From Ambrosia x helenae (lineage: Eukaryota > Streptophyta > Magnoliopsida > Asterales > Asteraceae), in the NCBI GenBank assembly GCA_030844895.1, contig CM061233.1, positions 56,349,453-56,413,452 of the forward strand: a stretch of DNA of 64,000 nt, in the 5' to 3' direction. The stretch's first letter is position 1, and every line of letters begins with the position of its first letter. Below, in pieces: positions 12,638-22,442 of the stretch. A program made the position numbers and the translations under genes. Below the pieces are notes generated by a model. That model did no database searches, was not told the DNA's origin, and saw nothing but the letters and a program-made list of their open reading frames with translations.

Positions 12638-13280
12638 GTTGTGTTTTGTTTAGTCTGTTTAAATTAAATACCATAGTTGGTCTAAGTGTTCTTCCCCAAT
12701 TCTAGGTTTCGAGCCCTAGATTTCCCAATCAAGCAATTTACACAATGTTAATCAAATTAAACATAGGGTAAATACTGTGTAGTTGTCGATTAAAGAAACC
12801 CATAAACAAAATCAAACTTACAAGAATGTTTCGATGCTCGATTGGCCGGTCAACCAAAAAGTCAAACGTGATCGTGTTATAAGAACAGAGGGTTTTTGAG
12901 TGAAATTGAGAATTGGAATAGGATGTTCGGCGTGGTGAGATGATTCAGAACCCTCCAATTTATAGTATGGTAGCTCGGATGATTGAAATGGTAATTGTTG
13001 ACTATGACTTAAAGGTTGACGCGTCAATGATTATAATTGGTATGAATTGATGAGGATTAAACGTGTAATAGACTCGTCATAGGCCGATAATCACGATTCC
13101 TAGTCAAATCCTGGTTAAATCATGCGTTAATCTAGCTAATTAATTGGTCAAAGAAGGAAGAAAACGAAAAATAAAATAAAAAAAAGTATTCTGTTGCTGC
13201 TGTTCGTGGATCAGGGAAAGGAGAAAAGGGAAATGAAAGTGGGCTTTTTATGTAATATTTGTTGGGTTTATAACAAGACA

Positions 13281-13347
13281 AGTGTGTGGAGTAGATGGTG
13301 TAAGCGTGTGTGTGTGAAAGGAAGTGTCCGGTTCGATACCCGGCATA
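13281..13347 (+). ncRNA. tRNA-like module (antisense) in A 3' LTR
   Basis: A B-box-like CCGGTTCGATACCCGG ends the module, with TAGATGGTGTAAGCG in the A-box position. It is antisense to element A and sits where H has its antisense module (48121-48200). The other LTR copy is 17846-17910. No full cloverleaf is seen. Confidence 0.35.
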
Positions 13348-13526
13348 AACAAGTTTTTTTTTTTCTTTTTGTTTTATCAGCGAAAGAGAGGGGGGTAAAC
13401 AAATGGCCGGTGTGTTTCATTGGGTCTTGGGTGGGCCTGACAAGGGTGAAAGAAGATGGGCTGTTACTTGGGTTGGGTTAAACAATTCAACAATTGAATT
13501 CTCATCTAAATTACTGTTATCAATTT

Positions 13527-13562
<36 letters not shown>

Positions 13563-13699
13563 TTATTATAATAAACCTATATATATATATATATATATGT
13601 ATATGTATATATATATAAGTTGTGTGGTCGGGGAACAAAACTTAGGCACATTATGTAAATAATATACGTTTTATAATTTGAAAATTTGGCGATGTTACA

Positions 13700-13734
13700 G
13701 TCTCCCCTACTTTTAGGAACTTCGTCCCGAAGTT
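13700..13734 (-). promoter_or_regulatory. Polypurine tract and upstream hairpin of A
   Basis: On the minus strand AGTAGGGGAGAC directly precedes the 3' LTR start TGTAACATC. Just upstream is a perfect hairpin AACTTCG-GGA-CGAAGTT (13718-13734), 18 nt from the LTR. The tract primes plus-strand DNA synthesis; the hairpin recurs in H, B and C. Confidence 0.8.
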
Positions 13735-14151
13735 AAGAGAAAACCAGTGTTACAATTGGTCATCTACCGGAAACCTTGATAAAATTTCACACTACCTTAA
13801 CGTACCTGTAAATTCATGATTACGTTCCGGACCGTAATTATAAATTTACCTTACATTAGGGCTTTGCGTCCTTTTATGACTCTACTGATTGTTGAGCAGG
13901 TCTGATAGTCTCCACCAGTCGTTGAGCAGGTGGTAGGGCCTCTCCCGACTGTTGGAAAGACATGATGACCTCTACCAATCGTTAAGTAGGTTGTTTGGTA
14001 GTCAACTAATTGTTGTACAAGTAAGCAAGTAGATATAGCAATTAATTCACATTCAAACAAGTATGCACACAGATGTTATGATAATACTTGAATTTTATTA
14101 CTTGAAAATAAAATGTCAATACATGGAATTAAAGAGAAAAATAGACATCAT
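13735..14151 (-). other. Element A 3' untranslated region
   Basis: No gene is supported between the end of gag and the PPT. Four copies of a degenerate unit around GTTGAGCAGGT / ACTGTTGGAAAGAC occur at about 13880-14000; H has the same on its own strand at about 52470-52580. Confidence 0.5.
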
Positions 14152-15061
14152 TCAGATGGTAGAGTTTGCTGTTAAGTAGCTGGAGGGTCTCAAGTGGGTT
14201 ATTTGGAGCATCAAGAGCATTTGTTGCAGGGATTCGGCAAGCGTCCGCAAGATGTCCATACCTTTGACATTTGGTACACTGACGGCAGGGCACTTGGTTG
14301 GATGGTGATACTGGCAGGTGTTACACTTAGGTAGCTTCCCGCGGTATTGTTTCTTGTTGGGTGGGGTAGTGGTGTCTTTTGCAAAATTCCTGGCCTTGCG
14401 CTTTCCGTTGGTTGAGGCCTCAGTTTTGATTTTAACGGCAGGTTGGGGAGTTTCTTTTGCAACAGTTTTCTTCTCCCCTTTCCGGGTCAGGGTTCCTGCC
14501 TTTACATGGTTATCTGTTAAGATGGCAGCCAATCGCTTTGCTTCCTCCAAAGTAGCAGGGTTGGTGGGTTGATTAGGTTTGGGGTCTCACGACATGCGTT
14601 GACCAGATGGCCATACCTACCACAATTGGTGCACAAGCGACACGCTGAAACAGTGGATGATGTCGATTGCATGTGTTACATAATGGATAGTTTCTTGTAT
14701 AAGGCTTCTTGTTAGAAACTTGGGTAGTGAGGTTTACGTCGGGATCCCTGGTCATACGTTTCTGATTCTTGGTAGTTACTACGGTCACGATACTTGTTTT
14801 CTTGCCTTTCCGAGCTAAGGTCCTGTTCCTTTCGTGATTTCCAACGCCATTTCCAATGCCATTCCCATCCATTTGGATGTCTCGAGTCAACAAGTTAGAA
14901 ACCAGAGTTGTGATTTGTTGCGCCAATTGTTGGGAAATAATCGCAGCTAGTTGGGCATCACCTCCATTGTTGTGGTTAGTGTTGTGGTTGTGGTTGTGAT
15001 TGCTACTTCCTTCATCATGATTTTCACCACTGTTAAGACGAGCATTGCGACGTGGAGGCAT
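14152..15061 (-). pseudogene. Element A gag (rearranged, lacks capsid core)
   Basis: Start ATG ends at 15061 (MPPRRNARLNSG), matching H. The first frame (to 14573) has the Asn/His-rich N-terminus, then jumps into a basic segment and a knuckle-like part (PLCNTCNRHHP). A second frame (14550-14152) begins ATLEEAKRLAAIL-like and repeats the same type of segment (GTLTRKGEKKTV, PKCNTCQYHHP). Compared with H, the central capsid region (ALTWWNEE, KDIMKAEFCP) is missing, while the C-terminal nucleocapsid part is present twice in divergent form. It looks like a chimera of two gag sources plus a deletion. Confidence 0.65.
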
Positions 15062-15591
15062 GATCTGTAAGGGACACAATGAAGTTTTTTTTTTATGAGG
15101 CATGAAGTGTATGAGGTAATATAAGGAATGTAATCATTTATTCATTAAAACGAATAAACGAAAACATTGACTTATCAAAGATTCCAGATTCTAATAACAT
15201 ATGAAGACATGCTTTAGCCTATAAGTGAACACTCATCCCGAGAATTCCCAGGTAGGCATCCGGGTCCCTCGTCTGATTGGGATATATGCGCAATGCCAGC
15301 CTAGACAGAAGACTCAGAATACAGGCGTTCACCCTTCCAGATTGCACGTGTTCGTTATTAAGATCTAGAACTTCGACGAGATCTCAAGGGGGTTCAGGTT
15401 AAACCTGAGGAATTTGTCCTATTAGTCTAAGAGTAGATCCACTGATGGAGAGCAACCTTCTTGTAGGAATGAAAGTAGGGATAAGAAGTAGGAGGGAGAT
15501 AGAGAATAGCAAGTAAAAGAAGCAAGTACTTGTTAAATCCTATGGTTATAGACTAGATTATTTTTCTAATAACATAATTCCCTATAACCAT
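15062..15591 (-). other. Element A leader
   Basis: Untranslated region between PBS and gag, without an ORF. In minus sense it ends CCCTTACAG then ATCATG, a splice-acceptor-like sequence also present in H. Confidence 0.5.
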
Positions 15592-15604
15592 GGCTCTGAT
15601 ACCA
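15592..15604 (-). promoter_or_regulatory. Primer-binding site of A
   Basis: The minus strand reads TGGTATCAGAGCC, complementary to the 3' end of plant initiator tRNA-Met, three bases after the end of the 5' LTR. Confidence 0.9.
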
Positions 15605-17136
15605 ATCTGTAACACCCCAACCGATGGCGGAAACATCGGGATGTCACGTATTGATGATTGTTCAGTAGCTCATGGTGAATAATAAGTTTCATAAATGATT
15701 TAAATAAATTACATACAATAGTTGTAGAATTTGTACATCAAATTGGATAAAACTATACACATATCTTCAAGCATCAATTCAAATCTTCAAGCAAATAGAA
15801 CCTGAAACATGTTAAGTTGAAAATGTTTTGGGTCAACAAAAGTTGGTGAGAATTACATAGGTTTTTGATAATTGAGTAAAAATGTTGTGCAATTCATGTG
15901 TCATGTCAATCTAGCCCATATGTGAGAACATACTAGAAATAAATCGAGTGCATAATCAACCCTGATGACTGTTATAATATGATACATACCATACGCTCAT
16001 GGTCCACTTGAATATGTTATACGATAACAAACACCCACGCTACCTTTGTAGGAGGCACGTATCCGGGTGGGATTGTCAGTCCAATAGATCTATCAATGTA
16101 TACCGCCGGCTTGTACGGAGTTAATGATTATGCTAGAATGGTGCTTACTCTAATCATGCTCAAGACATAATGCAACATAGAAAACACATAGGCACATTGA
16201 TGATTGAATTGCATAAAATGATGTTGTAACATGTTTCACCCCAAAAATGGTGATAAATAGAAAAGGGGCTATGTAAAACTCACCTTGGTAAAATGTTATC
16301 TCTTGAAAATAGTGTGTTGCCCAAATGTGTCAAGTATCACCCTATAATAAGGTAATAAATATGTCTAAGTCTATCTAGTCTACAAATGTATACGTTCTAG
16401 GGCTTCGAATTTGGGGATAGTTGCTCGTTTGATTAATATTAAGAATATTCGCCAATTGAGAGAAATTTAGTAAATAAATAACCAAAAATCTTTTTATGAA
16501 AATTAAATTTAAGATGGTCACAAGAATGTGTTTAAAGTATAAAAATAATTTTTACAAAATTATTTTCCTTAAAATAGATTTTTAAAATCTATTTATTACA
16601 AATTGTCGAACTATAACTTTAATATTTTAAAAAATATTAAATTTAAGGAATTATTAGTTTAAAATTTATATTTCTGTTCTAAATAATCAGAAATAATTTG
16701 TATAAAATTTTGGTGCAAAAATATTAAAAATTGGATTTATTATGATTTAATTATGATTAAAACTAACAAAAATCGATTAAAAATATTAAATAAATGATTT
16801 TTCAGAAATAAAAATCATTTCTGAAAAGCTTAATGTTATAAAAACTTAAAATAATTTTTGTGGAAATTAATAAGATCGTTTTGATATTTTTATAGATTTT
16901 TATAAATAAAATGGAATAAACTTGATTTATTTATTATATATATTAAATAAATAAATTTTAGAAAACTAAAAATTGTAAGTTAAACCTTTTTATTAGTTTA
17001 ACTAAAAATAATTTTTGTAGAATTATTAAAAGAGTTTTAGTATTTTAAAACTAATTTTAAAATACTAGTAATTATATATATTAGTTTACTTGTTAAATAG
17101 AATAAAAAAAAGAAAGGAAAAAAAAACGGTGGGTTT

Positions 17137-17204
17137 GCTGGGGATCGAACCTGTGGTCTCGGGTTACAAAGCACCAGACACAACCACTTGGTCCTGACCA
17201 GTGG
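17137..17204 (-). ncRNA. tRNA-like module (sense) in A 5' LTR
   Basis: Copy of the 12571-12637 module, with the same B-box-like AGGTTCGATCCCC and D-arm-like part; one small change in the TGGTC(C)TGACCA segment. In this LTR it would lie downstream of the TATA box. Confidence 0.4.
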
Positions 17205-18092
17205 TTGTGTTTTGTTTAGTCTGTTTAAATTAAATACCATAGTTGGTCTAAGTGTTCTTCCCCAATTCTAGGTTTCGAGCCCTAGATTTCCCAATCAAGC
17301 AATTTACACAATGTTAATCAAATTAAACATAGGGTAAATACTGTGTAGTTGTCGATTAAAGAAACCCATAAACAAAATCAAACTTACAAGAATGTTTCGA
17401 TGCTCGATTGGCCGGTCAACCAAAAAGTCAAACGTGATCGTGTTATAAGAACAGAGGGTTTTTGAGTGAAATTGAGAATTGGAATAGGATGTTCGGCGTG
17501 GTGAGATGATTCAGAACCCTCCAATTTATAGTATGGTAGCTCGTATGATTGAAATGGTAATTGTTGACTATGACTTAAAGGTTGACGCGTCAATGATTAT
17601 AATTGGTATGAATTGATGAGGATTAAACGTGTAATAGACTCGTTATAGGCCGATAATCACGATTCCTAGTCAAATCCTGGTTAAATCATGCGTTAATCTA
17701 GCTAATTAAATGGTCAAAGAAGGAAGAAAACGAAAAAAAATAAAAAAAAAGTATTCTGTTGCTGCTGTTCGTGGATCAGGGAAAGGAGAAAAGGGAAATG
17801 AAAGTGGGCTTTTATGTAATATTTGTTGGGTTTATAACAAGACAAGTGTGTGGAGTAGATGGTGTAAGCGTGTGTGTGTGAAAGGAAGTGGTCCGGTTCG
17901 ATACCCGGCATAAACAAGTTTTTTTTTTTTTCTTTTTGTTTTATCAGCGAAAGAGAGGGGGGGGAAACAAATGGGCCGGTGGGTTTCATTGGGTCTTGGG
18001 TGGGCCTGACAAGGGTGAAAGAAGATGGGCTGTTACTTGGGTTGGGTTAAACAATTCAACAATTGAATTCTCATCTAAATTACTGTTATCAA

Positions 18093-18095
<3 letters not shown>

Positions 18096-18152
<57 letters not shown>
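18096..18152. repeat. (TTA)n microsatellite
   Basis: An uninterrupted ATT/TTA run in the 5' LTR of A. The 3' LTR copy (13530-13573) is shorter and has an interruption. Frames through it give poly-Ile ORFs that are not genes. Confidence 0.9.
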
Positions 18153-18154
<2 letters not shown>

Positions 18155-18277
18155 ATAAACCTATATATATATATATGTATATGTATATATATATAAGTTG
18201 TGTGGTCGGGGAACAAAACTTAGGCACATTATGTAAATAATATACGTTTTATAATTTGAAAATTTGGCGATGTTACA

Positions 18278-18702
18278 ATAATAATATCAGCAAAACACAC
18301 AAATCACTATTAAAGTTTCTATTTCATTCATAAACATGTTGATTAATCTTACAAAGTATTCTTTACAATGAAATAAACTATTTTCAGACTCAAAGAAACA
18401 CTAGGGAGAAAACACACTCGAAGGAGGGAAACAAAAATGACAACTAACTAACTTAAAAACTGATTCAGCCATTATATAGACCTGCACATTCGACCAAACG
18501 TATGGGCGAATGTGCAGATTCGACCAAACAAACGGGCGAATCAACATCAGTCTTCTACAAAACTTTCCTTCGACCTTGTCTTCTACCTTCGACCTTTTTA
18601 TCTACCTTCGACCATATTCTTTTCCACCTTCGACCTCCCGAAAACAGCAAAACATAATGAATGTGCAATCCAATAGCACTAGTCGCAAATCGTGTATCTA
18701 CA
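18278..18702 (-). repeat. 5' LTR remnant of Sirevirus E
   Basis: Minus-sense LTR starting TGTAGATACACG at 18702. It contains palindromic TTCGACC motifs (18483-18545) and a TATATA box at 18473-18478. The 3' part of the LTR and the PBS are absent because element A begins at 18277. It aligns with solo LTR S over the start, motifs and TATA region. Confidence 0.8.
18483..18545 (-). repeat. Palindromic TTCGACC motifs in E LTR
   Basis: Arms TGCACATTCG (18483-18492) and CGAATGTGCA (18507-18516) are perfectly inverted, followed by GATTCG..CGAATC. They lie immediately upstream (LTR sense) of the TATA-like box. Confidence 0.75.
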
Positions 18703-19245
18703 ATACAAAGATCATCAAGTCGATTTCTGGGAGAAAGCTGCCATAACATTTTGGGAGAACAATACTATTATCGAAAGCAGAATTCAAGGCAATTTGGTGT
18801 TAGTTTCTGAACAAGACATCAGAGAGGCATTGCAGCTACAAGATTCTCCTACTGATCCAAGAGAGCTATCATGGAGTGAACAGCGCAACTGTTTCTTGAG
18901 AATGAAGTATAACGGTCCCAATCACAGACTATTTATTGCACAAAGCCAAGCTGTGTCCTCAATTCAAATATTTGTTACACGTGATTCTACATGTGTTCAG
19001 ACCAGTGAGTAGAGGCTATGATGTGCTGAGGAAAAGTTTATGTTCCTGGTGGTTTCTCTCATACTAAACAAACCTTTCAATGTGTATGGAATGATATTCC
19101 ATCACATGATTGAAGTGTTACAAGGTTGAAGAAGGATAAGTTTTTTTGATGTATCCCAAGTTTTTACAAATGGTGTTTGATTACAAGTATCCAGATTTTA
19201 GAAGGGATCCAGTACAAATTGTCAACCAAGTTCACATGAATCAGA
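18703..19245 (+). pseudogene. Sirevirus D ORF3, part 1
   Basis: Plus-strand homologue of E's ORF3: YKDHQVDFWEKAAITFW, ELSWSEQRN and MKYNGPNHRLF are in frame up to about 19012, and similarity continues with frameshifts to MNQ near 19243. The true start is lost to the insertion of E at 18702. It is interrupted downstream by element B and resumes at 28359. The function of this ORF is unknown; the label env-like in Sireviruses refers to its position. Confidence 0.7.
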
Positions 19246-19625
19246 CTACACCCGGCAAATTCTGGTTAACAACGTTGTCTAGATGAAAGTCTACCTTAGC
19301 GAGTCACGCGTATATTGTACTTAACTGGGTTAGTTAAGTCGGGTTATGGTTCGGGAACTATTGATTAGTCTAGAAGATCATTGGATGTTGGTCTAGAGGT
19401 TCGTTAGATGTCAGTCCTTAACCAAGTGTACAAACGGTGACGATTTGTAGGATCGTCAGGGCATACGGAACGTACGAGTCTCGAGTCCCGGGAATTGGTG
19501 AACGAGTGTAAATATGTGTATTTACTTGTGTTATGTGTTTACAATCATTATGTGACTTGTCGGTACGTGAATATGCATTAACATATGTTAAAACGGGGTT
19601 TAACGCGCAAAACGCACAAAACCAA

Positions 19626-19772
19626 CCCCTATAGGCGAGTAGGAGGTCTACTCACCTATAGGGGAGGCGAGTAGGGGACCCTAAGGGCGAGTAGGGCCCT
19701 ACTCGTGTATAGCTATGGGCGAGTAGGCCCAATTGCCTGAACAATCAGGCGATTAGAACTCCTAATCGCCTG
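19626..19772 (+). repeat. Cluster of large palindromes in B LTR
   Basis: Three dyads: 17 bp arms CCCCTATAGGCGAGTAG at 19626-19642 and 19648-19664 with one mismatch and a 5 nt loop; a perfect spacer-less 18 bp palindrome CGAGTAGGGCCCTACTCG at 19688-19705; and 11 bp arms CAGGCGATTAG / CTAATCGCCTG at 19746-19772 with a 5 nt loop. Confidence 0.85.
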
Positions 19773-19818
19773 AAACTGCTGCATACTCGCTAGTTACGTG
19801 CTGGACGACTAAAAACGA

Positions 19819-19827
19819 CTATAAATA
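19819..19827 (+). promoter_or_regulatory. TATA box of B 5' LTR
   Basis: CTATAAATA, preceded by the palindrome cluster (19626-19772). The 3' LTR lacks it because of its internal deletion. Confidence 0.55.
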
Positions 19828-20458
19828 CCATACTTAACCTCCTAAACTTCATTATACCAACCCTAGTCGTCCCATAACCCGCCCCAACACATAAACAACC
19901 TCTGGAAGGCGATTTTTGATCAAAACACAAGGTTTCAAGCTTAAATCATCATACTTTCATAATCCTAAGGTTTGATTTTCATCCATAACTCTTTATAAAC
20001 GTTTTTAATCAATCCCTAATGGTCCAGACCTGTTGTTAAATGAAAAAGCTTTCTGAAAATCGTCAATAAGGGTTGTTAATCGGATTATAACTAATATGCA
20101 TGCATTATGGGTGTGTATGATTAGAAAGCTAGGGTTTTTATGATTCATGATGATGGATTGATGTGTTATTATGTTAGGTCAGAATTGATATTGATATTAG
20201 GATGCTAGAAATCTCAGTAAATGGTTATTAGGGTTATGATTACGCGTGTTAGTATGATGTTGCATGCTATGTGAAGGGTGTTTGGATTACTTGGTTGCAT
20301 GCAGGACTGATTATACGAGGTTAAAAGAAGGATTTTGGGTTAAACATGTTTAGGATAGTGTTTGGGATGATATTGGGTGGTTACACACGTTCTGGATCTG
20401 AATTGGAGCGTTAAACGCGCGAAAAACCGGAACAGCAAGGTTACAGGCGAGTAGCATT

Positions 20459-20670
20459 CCTAATCGCCTATGTTATAGGCGAGTAGGGTGCTAATCGCCC
20501 ATAATATAGGCGAGTAGAGGCCTACTCTTGTGTAAGATCAGGTGATTAGCCCTAATTGCCTATAAGTTCATGTGAATAGCCCTAATTGCCTATAAGTTCA
20601 TGTGAATAGCCCTAATTGCTAGTAAGTTCAGGGGAGTAGCTCCTAATCGCCTATAATAGAGGCGAGTAGG
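20459..20670 (+). repeat. 30 bp-period array of GGCGAGTAG / CCTAATYGCC units
   Basis: Successive 30 bp units share a CCTAATYGCC start and a GAGTAG or GAATAGC end. Two adjacent units (20551-20580 and 20581-20610) are identical, and neighbours are diverged. The array lies downstream of the TATA box and is absent from the 3' LTR. Confidence 0.8.
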
Positions 20671-21889
20671 ATTTCTAATTGCTAGTTGACCAACCTAATT
20701 GCTAGTTGACTTTTCCTAATCGCGTGTACTGCTGCTGTAAGTGTAAATTATCATTCCGAGACCCGATTTAACATGTAGTAACATGCTAGGAACCCCGTAA
20801 CATGCCTAATGACTTGGTAACATATATTTGGATGTAATTCGGTGATACGTGAACGATGTGCTATAACTTGTTGTACGTTAACGTATGTTAAGTGTAATTG
20901 CGTTATTGTATGTTTTGGAGCGTAAACATAACACGGGGAGTCTCGGGTCACCAATGGGATGTCGAGTCTTGTACTTTAGGTCGGTTAAACAGTCACGGTG
21001 TTTTCAAACGAACTTGGTTATGGTCTGGACATCTAGGGACTAATTAGCCTGCGGGTTATTAGTCTAAGTACTTGTAACTGTCGTATGTTAGGTCGCCGCT
21101 TACGGGACTAGCATAGCAGCTGGGTTTACTCGGGTTAAGGAGTAACGCAACTTAAGGTGAGTTTACGGCCCCTCTTTTAAACTGGTTTACACTTTTCGGG
21201 GGAGAAAACATGTGTTAAAACGATTATTTGGTAATTACTGTCATACTATGGGTTTACACTGTGTACTACACGATCTTTGGAAGTCCCGGGGGGAACCATG
21301 AATGTGCGGGATTTGCACAACGGGGAAATGTGAATAGCGCTATTGGGAGTGACCAACCCCGCTCGTCGACTTGGAGGGTCGGCGGGTGCATATTGTCTCA
21401 AACAGGAACAACAGGAACAACAGGAACTACATCGGGCATACTTTTGGTATTCGCGTTAGTAATGGTTTTCCAATCGTGGTAGTAACAAAACGTACGCCTA
21501 GCTAGCGTATACTGGTTTTCGATTGTTATAGTATGGACAGGTGGACTTGGTACTTGGATACAAAACCTGTAAACTCACCAGCATTTTTGTGCTGACGTAA
21601 ACTTTTACATGTTTTCTCAGGTCGCTAAGGTAGCACGACTGGACTAGGGCGCACGCGTCTGCACGGCGTCTAACTAGGGTTGCATGGTCATTTGAACGTT
21701 GAACTATTGTTTTATGGTTGAGATACTGTTTTTGAATAAGCTTCCGCTGTAAACGGGATTTTTAAACTATGATTTGAAATTGCATTTATATTCATTTAGA
21801 CTTGTTTATTGTGATCGTTGGTTTGGATCCTGGTTTGTCATGCGCCTCGCGGTAAAACTCCGCAAGTGGATTTTGAGGGTGTGACAGAT

Positions 21890-21902
21890 TGGTATCAGAG
21901 CC
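21890..21902 (+). promoter_or_regulatory. Primer-binding site of B
   Basis: TGGTATCAGAGCC, three bases after the LTR end; complementary to initiator tRNA-Met. Confidence 0.9.
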
Positions 21903-22442
21903 AATGGTTATAGTGAACTAGGACTGCATGTAGAGTCTAGTCTATAGCCGAGTCGCACACACTAGACGATCACATGGTACTAAACGTTATAGTGGTTTAC
22001 GTATGGTCTTGTCGGGGTGTCTCTAAACCGTTGGTCTTTCTACGTTACATCATCCGTTCTATCTTAGACTGGGTTACTTGTTTTCTAGGCAGTGTGGTCT
22101 ATTGGGGTAACTCGTGTGCTCTTGAGATTTGTCCAAGGCTCGGACATCTCCCTTTCGCACTCCAATAGAAACACTTGTCATAAACTACCGTAGTATTACG
22201 GTGTGTAGCTAAGAGTCTATGTTCGGTGATTTGAACTTTGAACTAGGAGAACACTTGGAGGACCATGTAGAGCGTTTTATCATTTTGGGTGCACACAAAA
22301 TCATAAAACGAAATGCATGGAAGCCCTAGTGAGCTCTGGGTTTGAGGGGATAGTCCTGGATTGGATCTAGCTGTGATCTTGTGAACATTAGTGGTTATCT
22401 TTAACTGCGAAACTAAATTTTCTCGTTCTTTCTGCCAGAATC
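21903..22442 (+). other. Leader of B
   Basis: No gene is supported. It ends TTTCTGCCAG, AATC, ATG, a splice-acceptor-like site directly before gag. It has no equivalent of the extra ORF seen in C. Confidence 0.5.

Larger units (their letters stand above)
11105..13699 (-). repeat. 3' LTR of element A (truncated)
   Basis: Matches 15670-18277 nearly base for base, but the last 62 bp of the LTR (minus sense, ending GGTGTTACA) are missing at 11104/11105. A TATA-like ACTATAAATTGG lies near 12955-12966 on the minus strand, tRNA-like modules at 12571-12637 and 13281-13347, and a (TTA)n tract near 13530-13570. Confidence 0.9.
11105..18277 (-). mobile_element. Element A: gag-only gypsy-type LTR retrotransposon
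   Basis: Two long direct repeats (11105-13699 and 15608-18277) flank a 1.9 kb internal region. In minus sense the order is 5' LTR, PBS, gag, hairpin, PPT, 3' LTR. LTRs start TGTAACATCGCC and end GGTGTTACA. There is no protease, RT or integrase, so movement would need proteins from a relative; such gag-only elements are known as TR-GAG. By eye the LTRs differ at only a dozen or two positions over 2.6 kb, so insertion is recent. H at 47773-55746 is a related subfamily with the same layout. Confidence 0.9.
15608..18277 (-). repeat. 5' LTR of element A (complete)
   Basis: Full LTR of 2670 bp with TG..CA ends on the minus strand (TGTAACATC..GGTGTTACA). It carries tRNA-like modules (17137-17204 and 17846-17910), a TATA-like ACTATAAATTGG near 17520 and a long (TTA)n tract at 18096-18152, longer than in the other LTR. 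Confidence 0.9.
1..18702 (-). mobile_element. Sirevirus E (Ty1/copia), nested and incomplete
   Basis: Read on the minus strand, a 5' LTR remnant (18702 down to 18278) is followed, after insertion A (18277-11105), by leader, gag, pol and ORF3. The order protease, integrase, RT, RNase H is that of copia. The RT motif around YVDDIIFGST, the long gag with coiled coil and CCHC knuckle, and an extra ORF after pol point to the Sirevirus lineage. ORF3 and the 3' LTR run off the left edge. The 5' LTR starts with TG at 18702 and lies against D's ORF3, so E is inserted in D. Many frameshifts and a deleted integrase C-terminus show it is defective. Confidence 0.85.
19246..21886 (+). repeat. 5' LTR of B
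   Basis: 2641 bp, ending GTGTGACA just before the PBS. A TATA box CTATAAATA is at 19819. Palindromic GGCGAGTAGG / CCTAATCGCC motifs lie at 19626-19780 and as a 30 bp-period array at 20459-20670. A small ORF at 21228-21482 is in LTR sequence and is not a gene. Confidence 0.9.

Noticed and set aside
13403..13638. Open frames on both strands rich in Ile through the (TTA)n and (TA)n runs (also 17986-18216, 53056-53250)
   Set aside because: They are translations of microsatellites inside LTRs; no protein family resemblance.
18692..18720. Start of the D ORF3 fragment at 18692
   Set aside because: Those first codons are E LTR sequence and begin with a non-ATG codon; true ORF3 similarity starts at about 18705.
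20459..20670. CRISPR-like regular 30 bp spacing in the B LTR
   Set aside because: Units are contiguous and diverged, without distinct spacers, within a plant LTR. It is a tandem repeat, not a CRISPR array.
21228..21482. 84-codon ORF repeated at 27700-27954
   Set aside because: It lies in both LTRs of B, so the repetition is that of the LTR. The copies differ by amino-acid changes and show no coding constraint or known domain.
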